A stretch of 64,000 nucleotides of DNA from Lepiota brunneoincarnata. Its lineage: Eukaryota; Basidiomycota; Agaricomycetes; Agaricales; Agaricaceae. Where the stretch lies: the NCBI GenBank assembly GCA_023014365.1, contig JAEBUN010000031.1:434001-498000 (forward strand), given 5' to 3'. The position numbers and the translations under genes were made by a program. The notes beneath the pieces were generated by a model. It had not been told where the DNA came from. It did not search any database and saw only the letters and a list, made by a program, of their open reading frames with translations. Each line of letters opens with the position of its first letter. The stretch's first letter is position 1. Below, one piece after another: positions 10,719-21,952 of the stretch.

Positions 10719-12567
10719 TCAAGGGTCATAGGGATCCTTATATGCCGACATCTCATGGGCCTCATCATCACGGATCTTCGTATAATGCGGCTGCGAAATC
10801 CTCGGCGCCCTCACACCACCGCCGGCCCTTGCCGACCCTCTATCACGTCTCATGAAATTCAGGACTGCAAAAGCAAGAACGGCAACCAAGAGCACCAAGT
10901 TCGCTGCCAAAAGGCCAATCACCGCAGGCGCATATTTAGCAACCTGCGAGCTCACGGAGGTACCCGTCAACCCCACATTGGAGGAGGCTCCATCTTCATC
11001 GTCGTCTTCGTCTTTCGAATTTGGCCTCCCTTCGTTGTCTTTGAACACCATCGCGAGGTCTTCTGGGTCTAAAGGCTGCTCGTACCCGCGGAGCTCTTCT
11101 GTACGAATTGTTTTGAACTCGTCCACAGCTTTCGTGTAGTCTGTCTTGGACAGAAACTGCATATATGGCTCGGTAGTGAGGCCGTCCTTCTCATCGCCGA
11201 AATCGAAGCTGGGGGATTTGGAATGAGTGGGCGGTTAAGTGATTTGCAGAGGAAAACTTACACGCTATAGACATTGCGCAGGAACGTGTTGCCCAGGACA
11301 ATATCATAGGCGCCCTCGCCCCTGTCGTCGTCCTCGAGGTACGTCGCTATGCAGGCGGTGATGTTTTTTCCCGTGGGTAAGACGGCCGTCTCGACGCTGC
11401 TAAGATCCAGGGGATGGACAGGATAAGATTGACCACTGCATCAAAAAAGCAATGAGCAGTTGGCCCCCCATGAGTTCCCTCAACAAGCACAAAAAAAACC
11501 GTTACCCACGCAAACTCAAAACGCACATCCGGTGTCGCACCACACGGAACAATCCAAATCCCTTTTCCCCCACTTTCGTACCTCACTGCGCCCTCCATAG
11601 CTCCATATATCTGGTCACCAAGCGACCGCGGGTACACATTTTTTACAGACGTCGTGCTAAGCAACACGATCGCCCTCCCTGACGGCGTCTCCCTATTCGT
11701 CGACGTCAAATTCATAGCTTTACCATTGACCATAACCCGGTCGACCAGGGTCGACCACCTGCCCGCGTTCTGCGGGAATTGGACCAACTTGGGCGCAGAG
11801 GAGATTCTTGGATAGTCTGGGTCGTATTCCCCAATCGTAAACGACCCCGGATCCTTATTCAAGTCCCTCGAAATATCAAATCCAATGAAATTCGGTCGGT
11901 CTGGGAAGGCTTGGAATATGTTGGTGAGGAATGACTGGCCCCAAGTCGCGTTCGGTCCGAATTGTTTCTTGATCGCCTGATTCACAGGTGAGACTTTCTC
12001 CAGGCTGAATCCAAGACCAAAGGAACCATGAACACCGAGTTTGGGGAGTTGATCCAGCGTCGAGTGTTGCGCGTAGAGAAAGGCCTGACGTTCGATTGTG
12101 TGTTCTCCAAACTCGAATTTCCCAACACCGATGGTACCCTCAACTTTGTTCACGTCGTCGGCGAATTGGATAGTTGCGGGGATTTTGGTGTCGTTGAAAG
12201 TTCCGAGGTCACTTGAGGGTAAGATCCTGTAGGTTTCACTGGCGTGAGCTGGAGAGTCCCATTGACAGTGGGGGGGAATGCGCTCACCATAAATCGGGGT
12301 TCTCGGTGTCCAGTACAACGGAGATTGACTTGCCATTTAGTGTAATGTTGGTCGTGTACTATCAACGCCCTCAATCAACATCCGGCTCAAAACAAAACGG
12401 CGTCTTATACTCACCCGAATATCGAGGATTGTCTCAATGTTGTTGTCGGTATCAGCACCATCTCCATTCGACAAGGAATCGACGGCGTTGAATTGCCGTC
12501 GCTGGAACACTGCAGACGCTCGCAAACACAACAACGAAAAGGATAAAACAGAAAGAGCAGTCCTCAT
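10719..12567 (-). CDS. Aspartic-peptidase-fold (A1) membrane protein lacking key catalytic residues
   Basis: Exons 12567-12415, 12358-12288, 12226-11510, 11435-11262 and 11208-10719 give 534 residues, all phases matching. It has a signal peptide (MRTALSVLSFSLLCLRASA). The A1 fold is recognisable in YTTNITLNGKSISVVLDTEN, a VEGTIGVGKFEFGEHTI segment, FAGQSYPVHPLDLSS and DIVLGNTFLRNVYSVFDFG. The C-terminal part has a membrane helix around APAVIGLLAANLVLLVAVL and a short cytoplasmic tail. The first active site reads DTE instead of DTG. The second reads AIVLLSTTS where an active enzyme has an Asp-Thr/Ser-Gly, so the second aspartate is missing. It is probably not a working protease. Its role is unknown; cell-surface binding is a guess. 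Confidence 0.82.
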
Positions 12568-13477
12568 CTCATGCGGAGCGAGAAAAGAGACCTAGGTTAC
12601 GACGGGGAGAATGAAAAGGGAGGAGGGACACGTCAAGAGGGGGGAGGGGGGAATGAATATTAAATCCACCACATGTCGCCCGCACAAGAGTCTTTGAAGT
12701 TACGAGACACAGCATTGTCGATCCTGCATGCCCAAATCCAATGAATGGCAAAGGGGTCGAAACCTCAGGGCCGTGGGACAGAAGGGGGAATACTTGCCTG
12801 AAATGAAGTCGTGCGGATGAATGGGGTGTACCGTGTTGGGCTTCGCAGTTCAGCTTTGGAACACCAGTTTGCAAGGGCGAATAGAGATGCCAAGCCATGC
12901 ATGGTCCTGATGAAGCCACATGGAATAATGACACTGCCACCATGCCGGACAAGTTGCTGCAAACATTGCACCACGGGCGCATCTGCTTTAGTGACCAACA
13001 TGGGTGTAAGAACAATGATGACTGGGCCTAGAGAGCAGAACCTAAGGTATATCTCACCTCAGTTCCTCGACGTCCACATGAGAACTGAGGTGTGAAAATC
13101 ACGAGCATGCTGTGCTAGGAAACTCAAAAGTTGACGGAAACCGTGGCCAAATAAAGGGCGCAAGAACGGTAAACGTATAATCTCTACGGGCAAACATGAA
13201 TGTGGCGAATGTCAAAGGGCACTGTCCGTCGGCCTGCGCAAATCCAACAATGAGCGCCGAATTCGTAAGCTTAAAGACATGTATCAAGAAGTTGATGCTG
13301 ATAACGTGGGTGGATGATTGATGGTGTCGGGTCTGTTTTTAGCATAGGTGACCCTGCCTCATCACCATCAAGCCCGAAAGCCCTGCTACTGGACACAGCA
13401 ACGCAACAACCCCCCAATGCTTGCCTACCAACATCCATAACTTCACCTACCTGAACCCTTCAAAAGCGTCTACTTCA
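12568..13477. other. Intergenic region with a degenerate repeat copy
   Basis: No gene is supported. About 13110-13270 on the minus strand resembles the plus strand at 19841-20005. Shared text includes ATTGTTGGATTT, a GGACAG tract and a stretch reading like FTVLAPFIW. It is a decayed dispersed repeat of unknown type. Confidence 0.4.
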
Positions 13478-15023
13478 ATGACCTCCAAGCCCCCGCCGCG
13501 GTACGTCATCCTCGACGACGCGGACCCATCCATCACCTACACCGGCTCCGGGTGGTTTCAAGATTCTGGCAGCAAAGACAGCGCCGGAAACTTTGGCCCA
13601 CCGTATCTACACACACTCCATGGAACCCCAGTCAACGGAAGCGCGTCTCTTGAATTCAACGGTGCGTTTTTCCTCTATATCTGCCTCCGTTCCTTGCAGC
13701 TCACACCCCCCACCCCCACCCCTCCCACTCACAGGCACTGCTATACGAGTCTACGGAACGAACATTGTTAAAGACGCAAAAACAAACCCAGACCCGAACT
13801 TTGAATGTTTCATTGACGACGTGAGCATCGGTAGAGAAGAACCATTCGAGTTTCCGGAGAACAATTTCCTTCTGTGCCAGAAGGACGGGCTATCAGACGG
13901 TCCGCACAAGTTGCGGATGGATATCAAAGTCGCATCCCGAGACAACCCATTCTGGCTCGACCAGATCCAATACGTTCCCTCCAAGAACACACCACTGGCC
14001 AACGCCGTGGTACTGCTGGATAATACGGACCCTGCAATCCGGTTTGATGCCCAATGGCAGGCCCTGGGCGGCACAGCGAACATGACGACGCACACCAATT
14101 CAACTGTGCTTGTGGATTTCATTGGTAGGTGTGCACCTGGGATTTTGTACCATGGTATTGCTCATTGGACAACAGGAACATCCGTGTCTTGGGTGGCCTT
14201 TATTCCGACAGAGCTTCCACACCCTGGGGCCACTGGTATCTATTCCATCGACAACGGAAAACCGGCCCAATTTCTCCTCACAGGACTACCCCCAGGCCAG
14301 AATGTGGCCACAGTATATAACCAAATCTATTTCACGACACCGCCGGTAGAACCTGGCTCTCATACACTCACCGTCACCTTTCTCGGCTCAGAGAAGACCA
14401 CACCGCTCTGCCTAGATTACCTCTACATAAACAATGGTACCCTCACCTCGAATGCTAATCCTGCTACCAATGGCACCCAAGGATCCCAGCCACCAAACTC
14501 TCCGGACGATGGAAGAAGGTCTCCACCACCAACTAGTGCAATTCTCGGGGGTGTCATAGGAGGCCTCGGATTCATCATCATCATCTTAGGCTGTATCCTC
14601 CTCTGGCGTCGTCGACAAGCTCGACGAGCCAGAGAAGGGTTGATCCTCGACCCAAGAGAAAAGCACACTGCCCCAACCCCTTATGACCCCTACCCCCACC
14701 AACATCAAATTCCCGGCTCGACGGCGCAATTGCAACCGTATCAGATGAGCAGGTCGAGCATGGATGTCAGCAACTCAGGCACAGACACGACACCATTGAC
14801 GCTAACGTACTCAGCGCCAGAACAATCGCATGCAGCGAGGAAGCAACAAGAGGCTTTCGAAAGAGTGCAGGCCGCCCGCGGGAATATTCTTCAGCCTTCT
14901 CCACACCACAGCGGCGAAGTTTCTGATGGAACTGCGGTGCGTCAGCATGCAGATAGCGGGATTAGGTTACCGGCGGAACGAGTTGTCGTTGAGGATGTAC
15001 CGCCTATATACACAATAGGTTAG
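13478..15023 (+). CDS. Single-pass membrane protein with PPxY tail, copy 1
   Basis: Exons 13478-13661, 13735-14124 and 14176-15023 give 473 residues. The start MTSKPPPRYVILDDADPSI is chosen over an upstream in-frame ATG at 13421 because the neighbouring paralogue begins at the same place. There is no clear N-terminal signal. The extracellular-type part holds two similar modules, each with a 'LDDADPSITYTGSGW' or 'LLDNTDPAIRFDAQW' motif and several N-glycosylation sites. It resembles the beta-sandwich ectodomains common in Agaricomycete membrane proteins. A helix follows (AILGGVIGGLGFIIIILGCI), then a basic stop-transfer. The long cytoplasmic tail ends EDVPPIYTIG. PPxY motifs bind WW domains, for example in Rsp5/Nedd4 ubiquitin ligases. 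The molecular function is not known. It forms a direct tandem with the next gene. Confidence 0.8.
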
Positions 15024-15651
15024 ATATTAGGACACTTTTCCGGTGACTTTCTTAATTATTGAGTCGGGATTCGCACCCTTATACCATCTTCGCCTTTGTT
15101 GTGTGCCTCCTCCAACTTGATATTTCCCATTGTGCTCTGCTCTGTCCTGTGAGAACAAGTCGCTCCGAGCGCATCAAGGGGCCCCGCTAACCTAGTTAAG
15201 TAGTTGAGATCACTATCACTCCGGTCGAATTGCACCCGATCGTACATACATACAGGATTACACCCTCGTGGATAAGTATTTCCTTCTTACGTTACCAGAG
15301 GACTCCGCAGCACTCTACCCAGAGACCTGAGCTTGCTGAGGCCATAGACGGAGGTAACCGATTTTATTGTTACATCCATTGCACCCAGGGGTATTTGCCT
15401 CGAATGCTGAACATTGTAAGTTGAAAGACTTGTGATTTCCGATGGACGCCAAGTTAACCGTTAACGTTGTGATGCAGTCAGTAGGAGGTGGATTGATTGT
15501 GTTACGAGCGCCGGTGTCAGTCGCCATCGAACCCGAAGGCACTGTTGCCTAGACGCAACAATGCAAGCGATTTCTCAATGCTTTTCTCCATACCAACCTC
15601 CATTACACATTTGCCTGAACGCCTCAAGAGCTTGGGTTTCTTCTTACTCCA

Positions 15652-17245
15652 ATGACCTCGAAACCCCCACCGCGGTACGTCGTCCTCGACGATACAGACC
15701 CATCGATCACCTACACTGGCTCCGGGTGGTTCCAAGACTCTGGCAGTAAAGACAACGTTGGGGGCTTTGGTCCGCCGTATCTGCACACACTTCATGGAAC
15801 CCCAATCAATGGAAATGTGTCTCTCGAGTTCAAGGGTGCGCCCCCCTTCTTTCCCCTCAACCCCCCTTAGCATCACCTCTCCACCCAGTTGCTCACCCGC
15901 CCTCGTTCCACAGGCACCGCCGTCCGGGTATACGGTACAAACATCGTCAAGGACGCAGAAACAAACCCCGATCCGAACTTCGAATGTTTCGTCGACGATG
16001 TGAGCATTGGTAGAGAAAAACCATTCTTTGCTGGGGAGAACAATTTTATTCTATGCCAGAAGGACGGGCTATCAGACGGTCCGCACAGGTTGCGGATGGA
16101 TATCAAAGTCGTATCTCGAGACAACCCATTCTGGCTTGACCAGATCCAATTTGTTCCTTCCAAGGACGTGCCGCTGGACGACACCGTAGTACTGCTAGAC
16201 AACATGGACCCTGCAATCCGATTCGACGCCCAATGGCAGAATTTGGGCAATGTAGCCAACATAACAAGACACACCAATTCGACTGTACTGGTGGACTTCA
16301 TTGGTAGGTGTCTGCTTGGAACTTTTGCACCATGATATATATATGCTCATTAGAATTACAGGAACATCCGTGTCTTGGGTGGCCTTTATTCCAAGCGAGG
16401 AGCCGCGCTCTGGGGCCACTGGTGTATATTCCATAGACAACGGAAAACCAACCCAGTTTCTCCTCCCAGGACTACCCCCAGACCCGAAAGTGGCCACGCA
16501 GTATAACCAATTCTATTTCACGACGCCGCCGGTAGAACATGGCTCTCACACACTCACTGTCAAGTTTCTCGGCTCAGAGCAGACTACACCGCTCTGTTTA
16601 GATTATTTATATATAAAGAATGGCACCTCGACTGATCCTTCTACTAACGATAATCGAGGGTCCCAGTCGCCAAACAACCAAGGCGGCGGCAGAGGAGGAG
16701 GGTTCGGGCGATCTCCACCAATTGGCGCGATCCTCGGGGGTGTCCTAGGAGGTATCGCGTTCATCACCCTCATTTTAGGGGGTCTCTACATTCGGCACCG
16801 TCGACAGGCACAAAGAGCCAAAAGGAGATTTATCCTTGCTGAAGGGACAGAACCCGCTCCTTTCCCTCACGACGTTCAATACAATCACCATCAATTTAAT
16901 TCCATGACACAGGTGGAGCCGTACCCAATCGGCAGGCCGACCATGGAACTTGGTAATCCAAGCACTACCGATATGACACCGTTCATGTTGGCGTACTCGG
17001 CACCACAACAGTCGCAAGCGACGAGGAAGCAAGGAGAAGCTTTCGAAAGAACTCAGGCTCGCGAGAACACTTCTCAGCCCTCCACTAGCAGTACCTCAGG
17101 TCACAGCAGAGACACTTCTCAGCGGACAGGTGCTGCAACAACGCGTGATGGAGCTGTGGTGCGTCAGCATGAAGATAGTGGGGTTCGGTTACCCGTGGAA
17201 GGAGTCGTTGTTGAGGATGTGCCACCTAGATATACACTAGGTTAG
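15652..17245 (+). CDS. Single-pass membrane protein with PPxY tail, copy 2
   Basis: Tandem paralogue of the gene to its left. Exons 15652-15835, 15914-16303 and 16362-17245 give 485 residues. Exons 1 and 2 have exactly the same lengths (184 and 390 bases) as in copy 1, while the introns differ. The ectodomain is strongly conserved (YTGSGWFQDSGSKDNVGGFG). The membrane helix is AILGGVLGGIAFITLILGGL. The tail contains an extra Ser/Thr-rich insertion (RENTSQPSTSSTSGHSRD) and ends EDVPPRYTLG. Conservation is high around the ectodomain and the last 20 residues and lower in the tail between. A decayed copy of this gene's 5' region lies at 62290-62640. Confidence 0.8.
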
Positions 17246-18193
17246 ATAATTAGTGGCTTTTCAGTGACTTTCTTGATTATTTTGTGGATCGCTTTTAGCA
17301 TATTGCATCTCATTAGGTGTCGGGTCAAACTTCGTTCTTTGTACCATTTTAGCTTTTTCGATTTATATTCAATATTTCCACGCTCTGCCCTGTCGATATA
17401 CTATGACTAGAAAAGGGCTCCGCTAACTTATTTATTAGGACCACTACTGGGGCTTGATCGACTTATCGAACTGCTCTCTCGGCTCCCGACTCACATTATC
17501 AAATGAATTATGCAACACTGCCCAGAGGCGTGATTCAGGGCACTCCAAGGGGCTTGAAGCGTTGGCCCTTGAGATGCCCGCACACCGACATAGTCGGACA
17601 CATGAAGTCACAGCCATACTAAATTGTACGTATTTGTGAGATCACGATACAGCTAGATGTAATGCAATCAGACTGGAGAACGCAGTGCCCGAAAACATTA
17701 CCATCATTTTTCCTGACAGGCATGTAATAAATAGGGAATTCTATCGCATACAAAAGGCATACAGGACAGAAAGTTGATAATGCGGAAAGGTTGTTGAATT
17801 CGAGAGGGGGATGATGTCAGACAAGGGGAGAGAGAGTAAATCCAAGTACAGTGGAAAGTAAAACAGTAGAATTCTCTAATCCCTTCGCACGCGAGTACAG
17901 AGTGGGATATTATATCTAGGAATGAGCTGGGTGGTTCAGCCTAATGAGAATGGGAGAAACAAAGAACATGTCTACAGCAAAGGTCTAAGCAAGGCGAAAG
18001 GGAAATGTCCGAACACACTATCGAACAAGTGCACATCGGTGCACTGCCACGTTGTCGTTGTGGGTCCTCCTCGCTTAGCCACAGAGCTGGTTCCACAGTA
18101 AACCTATGAAGTTCAGTACATATATGAACATACATGTGAACATGGTCATTGGCGAACAAAAGCAGTGACCCTCACTACCACATAGTACTGAAC
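17246..18193. other. Intergenic region, nothing supported
   Basis: Downstream flank of the PPxY pair and of the convergent UbiA gene. No coding region, RNA gene or repeat was identified. Confidence 0.5.
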
Positions 18194-19140
18194 TCAGGCG
18201 TGCTGTGAGTTGGTGACAGCCATATATGCGAGGAAATAGCTGAATGAGTAGACCATAATCTAAACCTCTGTCCGTCTTTGAATCCCGGTTTCGGAGAAAC
18301 AACTCACCATGTAAGTGTTGTGATCATACCGAACATCTGCCTTTCCCAAACCCTTAAGGGTATGGTATCCAAGCAGTAGATGGATGAAGGTAAGCGATGT
18401 TGGTATGAGCTCCACAATACCACCAATCCATAGGATGAGGTACCCGAGTGGAATAAACCAAAGGTGATCATGTACCTAGAACCAATATCTCCGAAGACAA
18501 TAGGAAGAGTTTTCCTGTTGATTTTCAGATCACCCCGGATATCCCTCAGGTCCTGCAATTGAATAACCGACCCAGCCCACAACCCAAGGAAGATGCATTG
18601 TTCCCCGACGGCAGGTGTCAGTGGTAGAACTGCTTGCCATGAACCCGCGAGCAACGCCCAATTACCAACACCCATGGCGACTGAACTCTTGAAGGCCCAG
18701 TGCTTTCCTAGAGGTGTAAAGCACAGGAAAAGCACGATCAAGACCCATGCCGCAGTTGGAGCTAGTAGACGTGGATTGAAGTAGGTTGTGGTCAGGAAAA
18801 GGATGAGTAGGGCAATCCAGCGAATCATGGCTTCTTCGGAGGTGACCTGCCCCGTGCAAAGTGGACGCTCGGGCTTATTGAGCTTGTCCTCTTCGACTGA
18901 TGCGATTTGGTTGGAGATGTCGAAAAAATAGATGAAAAGGAGGTTCCAGACGAGGCAGGACAATAAGCCCAGAAGGACAGGTGTAAGCAGCTGGTTCTGA
19001 TCGTATAGGACCATTGAAGCTGAAAGTCCAAAGATACATCCAGGGAGAGTCCATGCTGATATGTTCCAGCTCGTAAAAGCATGGAGTAGTTTGACCTCTC
19101 GGTGGAGGATGCATTCAGCCGCGCGAATGCAGTTGGTAGC
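18194..19140 (-). pseudogene. UbiA-family prenyltransferase with a one-base frameshift
   Basis: Integral-membrane transferase family that moves isoprenyl groups onto aromatic or other acceptors. Both substrate motifs are present: FDISNQIASVEEDKLNKPER (first Asp-rich loop) and LRDIRGDLKINRKTLPIVFG (second). Hydrophobic helices lie between and around them. An exon at 18259-18194 encodes the C-terminus (IMVYSFSYFLAYMAVTNSQ). Near 18459 the natural continuation IPLGYLILWIGGIVEL lies one base out of frame with the preceding GSRYMITFG. No GT-AG intron with usable phase repairs this. The 5' end is uncertain: CILHREVKLLHAFTSWNIS lies upstream of the only in-frame ATG (19014), so a first exon was not located. 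The alternative explanation is a sequencing error. Confidence 0.7.
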
Positions 19141-19204
19141 TTATTTATCATTTCGAGAGTGAGGGGAGGATGCCAACGCTGATCGTTTGTAACTCCTTTT
19201 CTCA

Positions 19205-21950
19205 AGGCGACATTAAATAATAGCGGGGTCCGAACAAGGCCTGTTTAATGGTCCGGGCCTCAATTGTTGTGGCCCTGGCTCCAGCGTTATCTCCTTCAAT
19301 TTACCAGTGCCGACCCATTCATCCATAAATCGGTTGTAAATCCGGCACCATTTGATCTCCGCTTGCGCAGCCATCAAGCCCCATTTCGTCAGTCAGCCTG
19401 TTAACAAAGGCAGTCGCATAAAATACCTGATCCATTGGCAGCTGGGGGGGCTGTAAGAATCAAGGAGCCAGGTCCAAATTTGAGGGAGTCGAGCACTAGA
19501 GAACTAGATAGAGGCTCGTGGCGCGGGCTGAAAAAAAAAATTGATGTATTGATGGGACCATAAATCGAGCGTAAGTTGAAGCAATTTCACTCAAAATAGT
19601 CAAACATGAGAATGGCTGATTGGTATCTGGGCAATCCCTGAGCCCGAATTGACATTATTGTTGATGTCATCTGACTTGGAGTCCTCGGGTTGGTAGGATG
19701 GAGCGGCGTCCTTCTGCAAGCAAAACAAACTACGACTGGTTTCTTTGGTGGTAGAATAGAGAAACCCAGCCCTCAGTCATCATGTTTCTGAATTACTTAT
19801 GTGGTTTCTTACAGCCGGGGGTGCTCTGCGGGGTCCCCAGTACCAGCCACTCAAATTGTTGGATTTACGCAAGCTCAAGGACAGACTTGTTTACACTGGG
19901 ACACGCTAGCTTACAATCTTTACTTCCTCACAAGAGACTTAGACCGCCGTTTTCGGCTTCATTCACCATTCTCGCGCCACTTATCTGGCATCATTTTGTT
20001 TACATTTAGTAGGTAATACGTAGACTTCGGCCTCCTCGGTACTCGCCACCACGCCGAGTAACTGGGACATATTACTCTTACACAAATTTCAGCTTGATCT
20101 CGTTCATCCAAAGTGCGAAAAGCAGAATCTGTTAGAGGTCTCTACTAGCAGCACACGGACTGAGGGATCACGAACAAACTGTTCATTCCGAGTAGGCACG
20201 TCAAAAATAACTGTGAGATAATCAACCTCTTTGCAGGGGCCGGGGCATGGTCGGACTTGATTGGTGTGAATCTGAGATAGGGCGCGGCCATGGGTTCATC
20301 TTCAAGTGAATACTTATCTCGAGTGATTTACAGCCCCAGGGAGAAAGCACGGGACGTCACATTGTCACGCCCCCATCATATGGTGATGTTTGGATTATCG
20401 ATTGCCGAGCTTGTACCTGGGCGGAGGTGAACACTTCACAACACAGGAGTCCCTAAAAGAGCACCACTCCTTCCCTGAGTACAACATAAGATGAATCCGA
20501 ATCTATCGCGGAAATCATTTGTCTCAGCAGGAATTGTGAGAACTGACTGGGCAGCTTGATTTCTACAAGTTGGTCCCATCATACTAGGCGTGTGGCATTA
20601 TCGGGAACATAATTCTAGCCGGGGAACAGTTGAACGGTGGCGCATGATTACAGCATCATACGATGGGTTGGATTCCGGCCGGAGCAGGGATGAGAAAGTA
20701 ACAAAATATGGATGTTCCTACGTGCATGATGCGACCTCCTATACTCCCTTTCTTCGCTGCAAATGAAGGATGAATGCTATGTTTTCTTTCAGGCATGATC
20801 CCCAGAGAATGCCTTGCCACTTAATCTCCCTCACCATACATCCCCTCAAGTCTCCCAGCGTGTAAGCCTGTGGATCTGGCCTACACCAGGATTCGCACCT
20901 CTTCGATGTGACATCTATTGGATTCAGCTACCTCATGTATATTGAAGAGACTCAGACTCTCCTACAGATGGATCATGTCAGGGCAGGGACGGCTGAGTGA
21001 ATCACGATGAAATAGGGTGCGAGTGTGATCGGCGAAATGCTCACGGGGCTTCGAAAACCTGGGAGACACGTCGTTTGGGAAATAGAACCAGAGGGAGAGG
21101 TCGAGAGAAAGTTTCCGGATCAATTGTTCACTGGAGAACTCGTCTTTGATGTCTGCACTTTTATTTGCAGGATCACTACAGCTATATCTTGCCTACCCCA
21201 AAACGGAGAGGAAAATAAAGGATCCTAAAGCTAAGTCATATCTGGGAGATGGGGAACGTGAACATAGCTGAGAGGACGTCCCTACACATACAAAGAGACA
21301 GTTTATTTCGCTGAATGGCGGTTTTCAGGTTATTGCAGACCTGAATATGTACCTTGCGTTTATCTCGTCGCTCAAGGTAAAGCAGGTTTTTATTCATTTT
21401 GCGCGGTTAGGGCTTATTGGCTTTTGAGGTGCCGTCTATTGCGAGCGACTTTTAGAACCTGAAGATGTTGGGACATGTATGTGGTGTGGAGGATACCAAG
21501 GATCTGGCGCAGACTGTGAGAGATGTGACGGGGTATGGTGGAGCTTATCGGCTCGAGGTGTGGAGGACAGTTGCGCCTTTTTTATTGTGTGGATCTGCTC
21601 ATAGGAGTTTTCTTGTAGGACATGTAGTTTGAGTTTTAAAGAGGACTGTGTGATGTGTTGAATAGATGGTGTGACGATCAAGGTGCTCAAGGGGAGACTC
21701 GACGCCTTGGCTAAGTCTCCGTAGCACAGTTCTGCCAGAGACGGGGGTTTGGTCGCGGAGGCTCTTCTGTCAGTACGCTTGCTGTACAGGGAACATAGGT
21801 GGCTTTCGGGTCGTCTGGTAGCGAGGGATGCCAGTAGCGGCTCGGAGTTTGATAAACAAATTGAGCGTGTGGCTATATGGACTAATTTACAGCACCAAAA
21901 ATGTATGATATTTACATCATAGAGAGTCAACAGCAACGGAGTTTTACATA
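19205..21950. other. Gene-poor stretch with diverged repeats
   Basis: No gene is supported in 2.7 kb. It holds a dispersed repeat copy at about 19841-20005 and the left member of a long diverged direct duplication at about 20150-20830. A 178-codon minus-strand frame at 21436-21972 overlaps the 3' end of the TPR-CHAT gene and shows no family motif. Confidence 0.5.
20150..20830. repeat. Left copy of a diverged direct duplication
   Basis: It matches 27310-27870 in the same orientation. Shared landmarks, in order, are CGAACAAACTGTTCATT-like text, CCGAGTAGGCACG, TTGGTGTGAATCTGAG, GAAAGTAACAAA and CATGATCCCCAGAGAATG-like text. The copies sit either side of the TPR-CHAT gene. The identity of the unit is unknown. 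Confidence 0.6.
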
Positions 21951-21952
21951 AA

